A stretch of 64,000 nucleotides of DNA from Streptococcus sp. LYSM12 (GCF_004569635.1 NZ_SPOZ01000012.1:1-64000), one strand, 5' to 3'; positions 8,598 through 19,750 are shown, numbered from the stretch's first letter. The notes: generated by a model from the letters alone, not told the origin. A program made the numbers and translations.

Positions 8598-9299
8598 CTA
8601 ATAAATTTTCTGTATTACTATCACAAGAGCAATCATCAAAGCTCCTAATAGTCCAATCAACAAATCCGTTGTTCTAAACCTCAATTTTGTTAATGTAACC
8701 CTGTTCTCATCACTATCAAGTCCTCTAATGAGTGCTGAAGCTGACAGTTCATCTGAAATCTTAATCATTCTCATTAAAAGCGGAACAAGCGTATATTCAA
8801 TATATTTAATTGGATGTAGCAAGGGGAAAAATCTACTTGTTACGATTCCTCGAATCTTCATATTCTCTTTTAATGCCTTGAGTTCTATTTTTATAGTTGG
8901 TACAAACCTAAGCAAAACACTAAAAGGTATACCAATGCTTCTTGGTACTTTCATTCTATTTAATGCTTCAAGCATTTCACTTACACTTGTAGTCTTTGTT
9001 ATATATCCACCAAACATAGCAATTAAGGTCATCCTTGATGCAAAGTAAATAAACATATATATTGCAAATACGATACTTGCTTCACAAAACTTTCCAAGCC
9101 ATAACTCTATGCAGTATAAAATCACAAAAAACAAAATAAAGCGTAATGCTCTTTTCCACATACTGCTGTATACATACAGAAAAAAGGCAAAGAGAATCAG
9201 TCCGAAAAGTAGAATTGTATCGCTTATAAAAAAGCTCGTAAATCCAACAATTGGAAGTAGAGTAAGTTTTATTCTCGGATCGACTGTTTTTCTATCCAT
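8598..9299 (-). CDS. ECF transporter transmembrane protein EcfT
   Basis: About 233 residues with several membrane segments in the first half (LTLLPIVGFTSFFISDTILL) and a cytoplasmic coupling region: RMKVPRSIGIPFSVLLRFVPTI...MKIRGI and SDELSASALIRGLDS. The latter matches the EcfT A-R-G coupling motif that contacts the ATPases. The ATG preceded by GGAGGT is preferred over a TTG one codon earlier. It lies 10 bp from the S-component gene. Confidence 0.85.
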   Translation of the reverse strand: MDRKTVDPRIKLTLLPIVGFTSFFISDTILLFGLILFAFFLYVYSSMWKRALRFILFFVILYCIELWLGKFCEASIVFAIYMFIYFASRMTLIAMFGGYITKTTSVSEMLEALNRMKVPRSIGIPFSVLLRFVPTIKIELKALKENMKIRGIVTSRFFPLLHPIKYIEYTLVPLLMRMIKISDELSASALIRGLDSDENRVTLTKLRFRTTDLLIGLLGALMIALVIVIQKIY

Positions 9300-9303
9300 C
9301 AAG

Positions 9304-10809
9304 TTATCTACCTCCTCTCATCTTGTCCAATATGAGAATTTTATTACTTTCACTCATATTCAAAACACTTTCTATTTTTCCATCTCCCATTACCCAGAGC
9401 TTACTCACTGTGTTCGCTAAAAACTCAAAATCATGACTTATTACCAAAACTGTTATCCCTTTTTTTAATTGTTCTTCAATCAGTTTTGCGACTGAAAGCA
9501 TTGAGTCTTTATCACAACCTGATGTTGGTTCATCATAGATGAAAACTTTTGCCTGTTTCATCATTCCACAAGCTATTGTCAGTCTTTGTTTTTCTCCTCT
9601 TGATAAAGCAAACGGATGCTTATCTATATATTTATCTAAGCCAAGAACATTCAAAATAGACTTTGCCTTTTGGGTATTTTCTTTTTTATCTTTATTTGAA
9701 ATACCAAGCAGCATTTCATCAAGTACACTTTCCGAAAATAACTGATAGTCTGAATCCTGAAATACAAAATATGACATATCCATTAAATCTTTACGATTCA
9801 ACTCTTTATCTTTTTCCGCCCATATTTTCCCCTCTTTTATCTTCTCAAGTCCTGAAATTACCCTTGCAAAAGTAGTTTTCCCAGTACCATTTAACCCAAT
9901 AAGACCAATGGCTTTTCCACACTCCATATTGAAATCAAGATGATTTAAGATGTATTGATTTTGCTTATTTCCAACCTTAGTTGCACTTGGGTAACAAAAT
10001 TTCAAGCCTTTCCCACTGATACTTTCATCATTTAATTGATATAAATCTTTCTTCTCACTTATCCTGTATTCTTTTAATTCAAGAGTTCTTAGTCCATTAT
10101 CATCCCAAAACTTCCCTTCAAGATGGATAACTTCTTCCCGACTCAAGTCCTGTGCAATCTCTCCATCTTTAACCAAAAGAAAACGGTCAAATAAAGATTT
10201 TACATAGTACAAACGATGTTCAATTAGAACAACAGTTGTTCCCTTTTTCTTTAATTTTTCCAAAATTAAAAATAGGTCAAATGTTGCTTTCATATCCAAA
10301 TTTGCTGAAGGCTCATCTAAAATTAAAACTTTCGGATTCATTGCATAGATGCTTGCAATAGCTATCTTTTGTTTCTGCCCGCTTGATAATTCAAAAACAG
10401 ATTTTCCTTTCAGTTCCTCAATATCCAGCTCTGCATATACTTCTTCTACTCTCTGTTTGATTTCATATCTTGATTTGCAGATAGTTTGAAGCCCAAAAGC
10501 TATTTCTTCATCTGTCGTTGTCGTGAAAAATTGACTTCTTGGATCTTGAAATACAGTACCTACAATACGCCCTATTTCATGAAGCGATAATTTGCTTATA
10601 TCTTTTCCGGACGCAAAGGCTTCTCCTTGCATTTTGCCTTTGTAATAATGTGGAATAAGACCATTCATTACACTTCCAAGAGTACTTTTACCACTTCCAC
10701 TTTTCCCTGAAATTAAAACAAATTCACCTTTTTTAATTTCAAGATTGATATTTTTTAAAGCAGTTCGCCCATCTTCCCATTCATAAGAAACATTTTTTAA
10801 CAAAATCAT
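9304..10809 (-). CDS. ECF ATPase with two fused nucleotide-binding domains
   Basis: About 501 residues holding two complete ABC domains. The first has Walker A GKSGSGKSTL near residue 31, signature ELSSGQKQK and Walker B VLILDEPSANLD. The second has Walker A GLNGTGKTTF, the ALSRGEKQR signature and VFIYDEPTSGCD. ECF modules normally use two separate ATPases (EcfA1/A2); here one chain supplies both. The ATG at 10809 follows GAGGT and lies 2 bp after the preceding ABC gene's stop. Confidence 0.9.
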   Translation of the reverse strand: MILLKNVSYEWEDGRTALKNINLEIKKGEFVLISGKSGSGKSTLGSVMNGLIPHYYKGKMQGEAFASGKDISKLSLHEIGRIVGTVFQDPRSQFFTTTTDEEIAFGLQTICKSRYEIKQRVEEVYAELDIEELKGKSVFELSSGQKQKIAIASIYAMNPKVLILDEPSANLDMKATFDLFLILEKLKKKGTTVVLIEHRLYYVKSLFDRFLLVKDGEIAQDLSREEVIHLEGKFWDDNGLRTLELKEYRISEKKDLYQLNDESISGKGLKFCYPSATKVGNKQNQYILNHLDFNMECGKAIGLIGLNGTGKTTFARVISGLEKIKEGKIWAEKDKELNRKDLMDMSYFVFQDSDYQLFSESVLDEMLLGISNKDKKENTQKAKSILNVLGLDKYIDKHPFALSRGEKQRLTIACGMMKQAKVFIYDEPTSGCDKDSMLSVAKLIEEQLKKGITVLVISHDFEFLANTVSKLWVMGDGKIESVLNMSESNKILILDKMRGGR

Positions 10810-10811
10810 GA

Positions 10812-12521
10812 TTATACCTCGTACTGAGCTTTCCATAATTTTGTGTAGTAACCATTTTTCGCAAGAAGTTCACCATGCTTTCCTTTTTCAAGTAAATTTC
10901 CTTTTTGAAATACGAGAATTTGGTCAGCTTTTTGAATTGTTTTTAAATGATGAGCCACTACAAGTACAGTTCTATTCTTTGCAAGTTCTGTAATAGCATC
11001 CTGTATCAAAGATTCATTTACAGGATCAACATTACTTGTCATTTCATCAAGAATTAAAATCGGTGCATCTTTTAGAAAAGCTCTTGCAATAGATATTCTT
11101 TGTCTTTGTCCACCTGATAAAATTCCTCCATTTTCGCCAATATCAGTTTCATAACCTTTTGGTAAACTCATAATGAAATCATGTATTCTTGCTTTCTTTG
11201 CAGCTTCAATGATTTCCTCTTTTGTAGCTCCTTTTTTACCTACTCTGATATTTTCTTCAATCGTGTTATCAAACAATTGAACATTCTGCATGACAATGCT
11301 AATACGGTCTAAAAGCTCATCATAAGGAATATCCCTTATATCAATTCCTCCGAGTGTAATTTTTCCTTTATGCACATCATAAAATCTTAGAAGTAAGTTG
11401 GTTATAGTGGTCTTTCCACTACCTGATTCTCCAACTAAGGCTGTCATTGTTTTTTCAGCAATAGAAAAGCTCAATTTTTCCATTTTAAATTCATCTTTTT
11501 CATAGGAAAATCCAATGTTATCAAAAGCTATATCATTATCTTTCGGAACAATTCCATTCACTTTATCCGGGATTACATCTGCATATAAAATTCTTGAAAG
11601 TCTTTCGTAACTATCTACCGCCGAAACATAGTTCATATAGTGTTGTTCCATAGAAGCGAACGGCTTATAAAACTCTTTTGAAATTACTGCAAAGATAATA
11701 AAATTAAGTACATCAAGACTTCCCTTTATAACAAGTATTGCTCCTGCAATTAAAAGAACTAAATATCCAATATCCAGTAAAAACCCAAATATAGATAGCT
11801 GTTTTGCCTTGAATCTTGAAGCTACTTTGCTTGTTTCTCCAAACTTTTTTGTCTTGTTCATAAGCTCATTATCCAAGCTTTTATTGTTTGAAAAACTCTT
11901 TAGTACAGGTATTCCTCTAACATATTCAACAAATAAGCTAACCATATCAAGAAGTGCTGAATTATTCTGATTCTCTATTCTTTCAGATTGCTTAATTGTC
12001 AGATATAGAAAGACAAGTGCAATCGGAACAGATACAGCCATTAGAATAGCAAGTTTGAAATCAATACTTGCAAGACCGATAAATACGACTGCACCTATCA
12101 AAAAATCGCCAAACATTCTCGACCACATGTGTCCTACAACAAGAGACATATTATCAACATCTTTGTGTAAAATTGTATTGATCTCTCCCAGTCTTTCATT
12201 GGTATAAAATCCCAAACTGAATTTTTTCAATTTAATAATCATGCGTTCTCTGATTTGCTGAACAATATCAAAACCTGCACTATGCTTTTTCATATCTGCA
12301 ACCATATTACAAATGCCTTTGAATACTACAAGTAACCCAATTGCAATAAAACCTTTATATAAACTTGCTAAACTCGTCCCATCAAATATCTGAAACAGTA
12401 TAGAAAATACGATAACAATCATGGCTATGGAGCTTAGTCCATAAAGGGCAAAGAATACACTTGATATAATCAAATCTCTCTTGCCGGTTTTTGTAAGCAG
12501 CTTTAACATTTCTCTAAACAT
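10812..12521 (-). CDS. ABC transporter, TMD-NBD half-transporter (second of pair)
   Basis: This 569-residue type IV ABC protein has six membrane segments in residues 1-310 and an NBD with Walker A GESGSGKTTI, signature LSGGQRQR and Walker B LILDEMTSNVD. The start overlaps the previous ABC gene by 8 bp, so they probably form a heterodimer. The fold is that of exporters, but YbtP/YbtQ- and IrtAB-type pairs import metallophores with the same fold. The ECF neighbours make import plausible. Drug export is the alternative. Confidence 0.88.
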   Translation of the reverse strand: MFREMLKLLTKTGKRDLIISSVFFALYGLSSIAMIVIVFSILFQIFDGTSLASLYKGFIAIGLLVVFKGICNMVADMKKHSAGFDIVQQIRERMIIKLKKFSLGFYTNERLGEINTILHKDVDNMSLVVGHMWSRMFGDFLIGAVVFIGLASIDFKLAILMAVSVPIALVFLYLTIKQSERIENQNNSALLDMVSLFVEYVRGIPVLKSFSNNKSLDNELMNKTKKFGETSKVASRFKAKQLSIFGFLLDIGYLVLLIAGAILVIKGSLDVLNFIIFAVISKEFYKPFASMEQHYMNYVSAVDSYERLSRILYADVIPDKVNGIVPKDNDIAFDNIGFSYEKDEFKMEKLSFSIAEKTMTALVGESGSGKTTITNLLLRFYDVHKGKITLGGIDIRDIPYDELLDRISIVMQNVQLFDNTIEENIRVGKKGATKEEIIEAAKKARIHDFIMSLPKGYETDIGENGGILSGGQRQRISIARAFLKDAPILILDEMTSNVDPVNESLIQDAITELAKNRTVLVVAHHLKTIQKADQILVFQKGNLLEKGKHGELLAKNGYYTKLWKAQYEV

Positions 12522-14253
12522 TTTCTGTTACCACCTCTTTCAAATTCCATCTATCTACCTTGTTCTGTGCTTCAACCATATCCTTATAGAACTCACATCT
12601 TTTCATCAACTCTTCATGGCTTCCTGCATCAAGAACAACACCCTTATCCATAACTATAATTTGGTCTGAATCTCTAATTGTGTTTAGATGATGAGCAATT
12701 GTAATAATGGTTTTATCCTTGCTTAAATCGTCAATTGCTTCGCCGATTAGTCTTTCATTTTCACTATCAACAGCTGCCATTGCTTCATCTAATATTAAAA
12801 TCGGTGCATTTTTCAGTATCATTCTTGCTATGGAGATTCTTTGTTTTTCTCCACCAGATAACTTAACTCCCATTTCACCTACTCGTGTTTCATATCCATT
12901 TGGCAATGCTGAAATAAAATCATGGCATCTTGCTTTTTTAGCAGCTTCTATGACTTCTTCTTTTGTTGCATTTAGTTTTCCAATTGCTATATTTTCAAAA
13001 ATACTTAAATCAAAAAGGATAACTTCTTGTTGCACACTACCAATCAGCATTGAGATATTTTCTTGACTATATTCTTTTATATCTTTTCCATTTATCAGTA
13101 TTTGTCCTTCATCTGCATCCCAAAATCCCATAAGCAAATTAGATACAGTACTTTTCCCACAACCACTTGCTCCTACAAAGGCGTTCAAACTATTTTTCTT
13201 AAAATTCAAATTGATATTTTTAAGCTCAAAGCTATCTTTTCCGTATGCAAAATTCACATCTTTAAATTCTATATTTCCAAATTCTAAACCTTGTTCTGTC
13301 TTTTTCTTTGGAAGCGGAACTGTTAAAACTTTTCCAATCGCCTTTAGTGCTTCCTTAAACACAATAGAAAAATGTTGCAATGTAGCCGTCTTACTTATAG
13401 ATGCAGTAAAAGCAGACGATAAAATAATGGCAAGTATAAAATTAGGGGTTGTAATATTTCCATAGTAAAGAAATATACTTCCCAAAATCATGACAATAAC
13501 TACTCCAATTTCCATAAATATGTCAATGAGTCCCATTGGAATTGTAATTGCTCCCATGCTCTTTTTAACCCAGTAAATATATTCTCTTGCCGTTTTTAAT
13601 GTTCTTTCACTAATCTCCTCTTCTTTAGCAAAAGCCTTAATCACAGAAATATTTTTTACATATTCCATTAGCTCTTCTCTCATCTTATTTTCATGGTTAA
13701 AGTAAATAGCAAAGTTTTTATCCATTGTTTTCTGTGAAAGAACTTTTACCAAATACATGAGTGGAACTCCAGCAATCATTCCAAGAGCAAGACGCCAATC
13801 AACAAAAATCATAGCTACAAAAATAATGGTAGGCAGAAGTGTAACTGCCATTATTTCAGGAAGACCATGGGCAAGGTATACTTCCACTTGCTCTACATCA
13901 TGTTGAACAATGTTGGTAAGCTCTCCTGTATTATGTTCTTTAAAGAATCCCAAACTTAGTTTTTTCAGATGACCGATAATATCTAACCTAAGTTCTGTTA
14001 ATTTTTCGTATGCTTTCTCATGGGCAACCTTTGTTGCAAAATAATAAAACACTCCTTTTAATACAAACGATATAAAGATTCCCAAGAATATATACTTTAA
14101 ATTACCTTCGTTAATATTGTTTGTGATTAAAGAACTAATCAAATATACAAGTAAGATTTGTGGTATCAAATCAAATACTATTTTTAAAGCAAGAAGTGAA
14201 TTGGATAAACTATTTTTCCCAATCACTTTTTTCCTTAATTCTTTTTCCGGCAT
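12514..14253 (-). CDS. ABC transporter, TMD-NBD half-transporter (first of pair)
   Basis: About 579 residues. The membrane domain covers residues 1-310; the NBD has Walker A GASGCGKSTV, signature KLSGGEKQR and Walker B LILDEAMAAVD. The ATG at 14253 has AAAGGAGAG in front; upstream in-frame TTG is rejected. It is the first gene of a five-gene operon (two half-transporters, EcfAA, EcfT, S component) with overlapping or nearly abutting genes. A palindrome matching the TetR operator lies 27 bp upstream. Confidence 0.88.
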   Translation of the reverse strand: MPEKELRKKVIGKNSLSNSLLALKIVFDLIPQILLVYLISSLITNNINEGNLKYIFLGIFISFVLKGVFYYFATKVAHEKAYEKLTELRLDIIGHLKKLSLGFFKEHNTGELTNIVQHDVEQVEVYLAHGLPEIMAVTLLPTIIFVAMIFVDWRLALGMIAGVPLMYLVKVLSQKTMDKNFAIYFNHENKMREELMEYVKNISVIKAFAKEEEISERTLKTAREYIYWVKKSMGAITIPMGLIDIFMEIGVVIVMILGSIFLYYGNITTPNFILAIILSSAFTASISKTATLQHFSIVFKEALKAIGKVLTVPLPKKKTEQGLEFGNIEFKDVNFAYGKDSFELKNINLNFKKNSLNAFVGASGCGKSTVSNLLMGFWDADEGQILINGKDIKEYSQENISMLIGSVQQEVILFDLSIFENIAIGKLNATKEEVIEAAKKARCHDFISALPNGYETRVGEMGVKLSGGEKQRISIARMILKNAPILILDEAMAAVDSENERLIGEAIDDLSKDKTIITIAHHLNTIRDSDQIIVMDKGVVLDAGSHEELMKRCEFYKDMVEAQNKVDRWNLKEVVTENV

Positions 14254-14279
14254 GAACAACTCTCCTTTCAAAATTGAAT

Positions 14280-14303
14280 AATATTGAATTTCAATTCAGT
14301 ATT
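14280..14303 (-). promoter_or_regulatory. TetR operator in front of the transporter operon
   Basis: AATATTGAAT (14280-14289) and ATTCAGTATT (14294-14303) form an inverted repeat with one mismatch and a 4-bp spacer. The same half-sites occur at the promoter of the nearby TetR gene (15556-15597). Binding by that regulator is inferred. Confidence 0.65.
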
Positions 14304-14315
14304 AAGGTTTAAAGT

Positions 14316-14343
14316 AAGACTTTGCTGATTACGCAAAGTCTAT
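14316..14343 (-). terminator. terminator between ClbS-like gene and transporter operon
   Basis: AGACTTTGC and GCAAAGTCT form a 9-bp stem with a 7-nt loop. The T tract on the minus strand (TTACTTT) is weak, so efficiency is uncertain. Confidence 0.5.
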
Positions 14344-14393
14344 TTTATCCGATCACTATATTTTTTTAAATTACTGTATCAGCAAATCAAAAA

Positions 14394-14912
14394 TTATAGC
14401 ACAATCTTTTTCCATTTTCTAATCTTAGTTCTAAACGTTCCAAAAGGGGCAACCGTATTAACATGAATAAACTTATAAACTTCCCATGTCGCTGTTTTAG
14501 TAGCTTCATCAGCCCATTTTCTCATATGCGGTTGAAATAATTCTTCTTCACTTAGTGTATCAATCATTGTATAGATAGATATAATATTTTCTTTCAATCG
14601 TTTCTTTAATTCTTCTATCGATAAATGAGCATAAGTATCGGTAAACCACTGATATAATTCTCCAAGTTGATTCCATTTAAACATATCCGACGGTGTCTTT
14701 ACTTCAAAACCGTTTTTCTCATCTTTTTCCCATTTCAAAACTAATGTTGTCCATCCGAGTTGATAAGCAAGATTTTCTGCTGGTGTTCTGTCAACTTCAG
14801 GGACTCTCTTATCTTTGAGAGATTCAGGAATAATATCAAATTCAGAAATATACTTTTCAAAACTTTTATTTATCTCAGATTTCAGTTCTTCTTTATCTTT
14901 ATATATCTTCAA
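14394..14912 (-). CDS. ClbS/DfsB family four-helix-bundle protein (copy 2)
   Basis: This 172-residue DUF1706 protein has DRTPAENLAYQLGWT, KWNQLGELYQWFTDTYAH and HVNTVAPFGTFRTKIRKWK. It is a close paralogue of the protein at 985-1521, with long identical blocks in the C-terminal half. It lies between the TetR gene (50 bp upstream) and the transporter operon of the IME, so it is probably expressed with the regulator. ClbS-type proteins neutralise or protect against DNA-alkylating colibactin; whether this one does is untested. Confidence 0.85.
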   Translation of the reverse strand: MKIYKDKEELKSEINKSFEKYISEFDIIPESLKDKRVPEVDRTPAENLAYQLGWTTLVLKWEKDEKNGFEVKTPSDMFKWNQLGELYQWFTDTYAHLSIEELKKRLKENIISIYTMIDTLSEEELFQPHMRKWADEATKTATWEVYKFIHVNTVAPFGTFRTKIRKWKKIVL

Positions 14913-14962
14913 AATATCTCCTCCAAAAATTTAAATTTATCGCATTTAAATATCAAATCAAC

Positions 14963-15535
14963 TTACAATGATTCCACTCCCTTGTAATAACACTTTGCAA
15001 TAAGTTTTAGCATATCTTTTGCCCACTTTTCACTTTGATAATGCCTTGCTATTTCAAGAAGTCCCTCTGTAAAGTTACTGGCTAAAATATGGGCAAGCAT
15101 TGGATCATATTCCTGTTTCGATTGTCTTTTTAAACTTACTTCAATATGAACCTGCATTTGCGATATGAGTTTTTGTTTTGCTTCTGTATGCTTTGTACCT
15201 GAGCTTTCATCCATTAAAATAATTAACTTCTTACGATCTTTTAAAAGTTCATGAATATAATTTTCTCCAACTTCATCAAACCTTTCAGAAGCAGAACCTT
15301 TTTCCAAAGATTCTTCCTCATTAAAAGCTGACTCGAAGTTTATATAAACAGAACTTACTACTGCATCAAACAAAACTGCCTTATTTTTGAAATAGGTATA
15401 AATTAGTGCCACAGGAATATCTGCTTCTTTTGCAATTTCTGTTAATTTGGCACCTCTATAATCCTTTTTATAAAATACTTTTTCTGCTGCTTCGAGTATT
15501 CTATTTCTAACTTCTTCTTTTAATACTTGTGCCAT
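14963..15535 (-). CDS. TetR/AcrR family regulator
   Basis: This 190-residue protein has an N-terminal HTH: NRILEAAEKVFYKKDYRGAKLTEIAKEADIPVALIYTYFKNKAVLFDAV. A helical ligand-binding C-terminus follows. The first gene of the IME cargo, it should repress itself and the transporter operon: half-sites AATA[C/T]TGAAT flank its own -10 box and form a compact palindrome at 14280-14303. The inducing ligand is unknown. Confidence 0.9.
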   Translation of the reverse strand: MAQVLKEEVRNRILEAAEKVFYKKDYRGAKLTEIAKEADIPVALIYTYFKNKAVLFDAVVSSVYINFESAFNEEESLEKGSASERFDEVGENYIHELLKDRKKLIILMDESSGTKHTEAKQKLISQMQVHIEVSLKRQSKQEYDPMLAHILASNFTEGLLEIARHYQSEKWAKDMLKLIAKCYYKGVESL

Positions 15536-15555
15536 AGCACACCTCTTTCTATTCC

Positions 15556-15603
15556 AATACTGAATATATATTTAATAATAAATCAAAATTCAATATTTGT
15601 CAA
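15556..15603 (-). promoter_or_regulatory. tetR-like gene promoter with operator half-sites
   Basis: On the minus strand TTGACA (15598-15603), a 17-bp spacer and TATTAT (15575-15580) form a near-consensus promoter. Half-sites AATATTGAAT (in the spacer) and ATTCAGTATT (downstream of -10) bracket the -10 box, which fits autorepression. Confidence 0.75.
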
Positions 15604-15610
15604 GATAGGT

Positions 15611-17473
<1,863 letters not shown>

Positions 17474-17477
17474 TCAA

Positions 17478-17539
17478 TAAAAAAAGAATTAAGAAGTACA
17501 TATTTCACTAAAATAGTGATTAAGTGTTCTCCTTAATTC
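17478..17539 (-). terminator. leader terminator ahead of serine recombinase
   Basis: GAATTAAGAAG (17486-17496) pairs with CTCCTTAATTC (17529-17539) and encloses a second small hairpin CACTA/TAGTG. On the minus strand TTTTTTT follows. It separates the truncated traG from the recombinase gene and could block read-through from the host ICE operon. Confidence 0.7.
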
Positions 17540-17545
17540 TATTAC

Positions 17546-18541
17546 TCCTGCTGCTAACTTATATTTCTTGTATTGCTTAACTGCAAAATGACTTGGATCT
17601 TTCTTTTCAAGAGCTTCAAAGAGCCTATCAATTGGGTTCATATAGGTTTCGTCATCTTCTCTGACCTCACTTGCGTCAATCATATCCAAAAGTGTTTTAA
17701 AGTTCTTTTCTTCCTCTGGTGCTTCATAATAGATATAGCCGATAAGGGCAGTGTAATATAGCTTCTCAGCCTTTACCCAGAAATCTTCTCCTGCCTTTTC
17801 TCCATCTCCCTTGGTGTTGGCTATAATTGTTTGAACAAGTTTTAAAATATCTTTTTCACTTCTCAAATATGCAAAGGGATTGTATTTCATAGATTTTTTG
17901 AAATTTATTGTGTTCAAAATTTTTATGTCATATCCATTTTCATAAAGCATTTTTCCACACTCTAACACAAGTGTGCCTTTAGGGTCTGTTACTACATAGG
18001 AAGAGTGCATTTGCATTAGATTTGGCTTTACATAAAATCTTGTCTTACCTGACCCAGAACCTCCTATTACTAATACATTTTTATTTCTAGCATATTTGGG
18101 ATTTTTAGGTCTTGAGTTCATTGTAAGTCTTTCAGTATTAGTTATTAGTACATTATTTTCAAACTTAGGGTCAATGTATGGAGCAATATCCTTACTTTCT
18201 CCCCATCTTGCAGATCCATACTCTTTACCTTGCCTATATTTCTTCTTATTTTTACCTTTGCTATAAACAATTAGCTTAACAAGACCAGCAACTGAAATAC
18301 CTACTAACAAGTCCCTTGGATTAAGGCTTGGTATATAAGATAAAGTTCCTATATCAGAAATTCCTACCATTATTCTATCAATAATATCTCCTCCAACATA
18401 GGAATTGATGTGCTTAAAAAAGATATTTCCAATGTAGAAAAAGGATAGATAAGGAATGTTTGCTAATATAAATTTCTTTGGGTTGTCTATTTTAATTAAT
18501 TTTTTAATATCAGAAAGAATGGCTTCTAATATCTTATTCAT
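17546..18541 (-). pseudogene. traG: traG/virD4 coupling protein, 5' fragment
   Basis: The fragment has N-terminal membrane segments, then YRQGKEYGSARWG and Walker A VIGGSGSGKTRF, and ends at KKYKLAAG where the IME begins. The open frame runs 19 codons further into IME sequence. The 3' part with the DEFAN box is at 1583-2382. The ATG at 18541 overlaps the antirepressor stop. Without the C-terminal half the protein cannot form a working coupling ATPase, so this ICE is expected to be transfer-deficient unless another VirD4 substitutes or the IME leaves. Confidence 0.9.
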
Positions 18542-19268
18542 CGTAGAAACCTTCACTATCTAATAAAATTAGTAGGTAGTGTCTTCCCTTTGGCGTTATA
18601 AATGTTTGTATTCCCACAAGTGTACCTAGTGAATCAACCCATTCTTTTACTTCAAAATATCCCTTGTTCTTATCAGCATAAGGTAGAAGTTTCTTTTTCT
18701 TATCTCTATAAATTAATCCCTTATCCATTAGAAAACTTATAAATTGATTTTGTGGTATCCCTAACTCTTTGGCAGTATTTCTAAAGTTTGTAAGTAGGTT
18801 ATAATCTACTAATTTGTCATAATAGTCTGCCTTTGGTCTTAATTCTTCAATCTCTTCTTCTCTTTCGGCAATAATTCTATTGGCTACCAGAATTGCATCT
18901 GCAAGTAACTCTTCGTTAGTTTTCTTTTCTTGCCCTACAATATATCCTCCGTTTTTTCTAATACTAGGTAAGACTTCTCTAGTTACCCAAGCTTTGAATA
19001 TTTTTGCTTGTGGTAGTTTTGATGAGAGGATAAGTGAATACAATCCTGATTCATTAATTATTGAAATATTCTGTATTCCTCCAGGGGTGTTCCATTTCGT
19101 TACACCCTTATCTTCTTCATCTACATGGTCATAAATAGCTTTTCTAGGATTGACATATCCCAACATAGTTGCTACTTCATTTGCTATAAAGAAAAACTCA
19201 CCGTCTTTTTCTAAAACAGTGAGTTTCCCAAAATTCTTATTTTCAAATGTTTTTAAATTACTTATCAT
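18534..19268 (-). CDS. BRO/ANT-type phage antirepressor protein
   Basis: This 244-residue protein starts with a BRO-N domain: GKLTVLEKDGEFFFIANEVATMLGYVNPRKAI, then GLYSLILSSKLPQAKIFKAWVTREVLPSIRKNGGY. After a helical linker, the C-terminal domain (LTNFRNTAKELGIPQNQFISFLMDKGLIYRD) matches ANT/KilA-C. Antirepressors of this type counter phage-like repressors. It is wedged between pcfB and traG, overlapping both by a few bases, so it is part of the transfer operon. Confidence 0.88.
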   Translation of the reverse strand: MISNLKTFENKNFGKLTVLEKDGEFFFIANEVATMLGYVNPRKAIYDHVDEEDKGVTKWNTPGGIQNISIINESGLYSLILSSKLPQAKIFKAWVTREVLPSIRKNGGYIVGQEKKTNEELLADAILVANRIIAEREEEIEELRPKADYYDKLVDYNLLTNFRNTAKELGIPQNQFISFLMDKGLIYRDKKKKLLPYADKNKGYFEVKEWVDSLGTLVGIQTFITPKGRHYLLILLDSEGFYDE

Positions 19269-19750
19269 AAGCTTTGCTCCTTATGTTTATTTTTAACTTT
19301 ATCTTTGCTAATGGTGTCCTTAGCCATATCTTTAAACTTATTTATAGTCTTCGTTATTGAATCTTTTCTATCGGCCTTTCTTTCAGAAGCCTTAACTGCT
19401 TTTTTAAAGGCATGTTCCATCACCTTTATATCCTTAGATTGAAAAAACACAGAGTGGTTGCCAGTTTCCTTATCTTTCATAACAGAAAACTTCACTCCGT
19501 GTTTATTTAAAATTTTCTTTAATTCTTTTAACTCAGGATCTTTTAGATTAATTTCTTCTAACTGTCCCTTTTTAACCATATCCTTTAGCTTTACTTCTTC
19601 TCCGTTATTTCTTATTACATTTTTCAAGCCTCCTTGTTCTTCTATTTGCTTGTGTACTTTCTTTAAGGCATCAAGAATTGCTTTACTTGTTGCTTTTGCA
19701 AGTCTTACTTCAAGATTAAGACTTGACCTAGATACTTCTTCATTAATCAT
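19265..19750 (-). CDS. PcfB/DUF3801 family protein
   Basis: This 161-residue protein resembles PcfB of Gram-positive conjugative elements. Its middle, GVKFSVMKDKETGNHSVFFQSKDIKVMEHAFKKAV, is the DUF3801 core. PcfB assists the coupling protein in recruiting the relaxosome. It overlaps the DnaC-like gene by 8 bp and the antirepressor by 4 bp. The C-terminus is lysine-rich. Confidence 0.8.
   Translation of the reverse strand: MINEEVSRSSLNLEVRLAKATSKAILDALKKVHKQIEEQGGLKNVIRNNGEEVKLKDMVKKGQLEEINLKDPELKELKKILNKHGVKFSVMKDKETGNHSVFFQSKDIKVMEHAFKKAVKASERKADRKDSITKTINKFKDMAKDTISKDKVKNKHKEQSL

Noticed and set aside
10812..14253. ABC pair as an antibiotic-resistance determinant
   Set aside because: The exporter fold alone does not show drug export, and the ECF genes in the same operon point rather to import; left as an alternative only.
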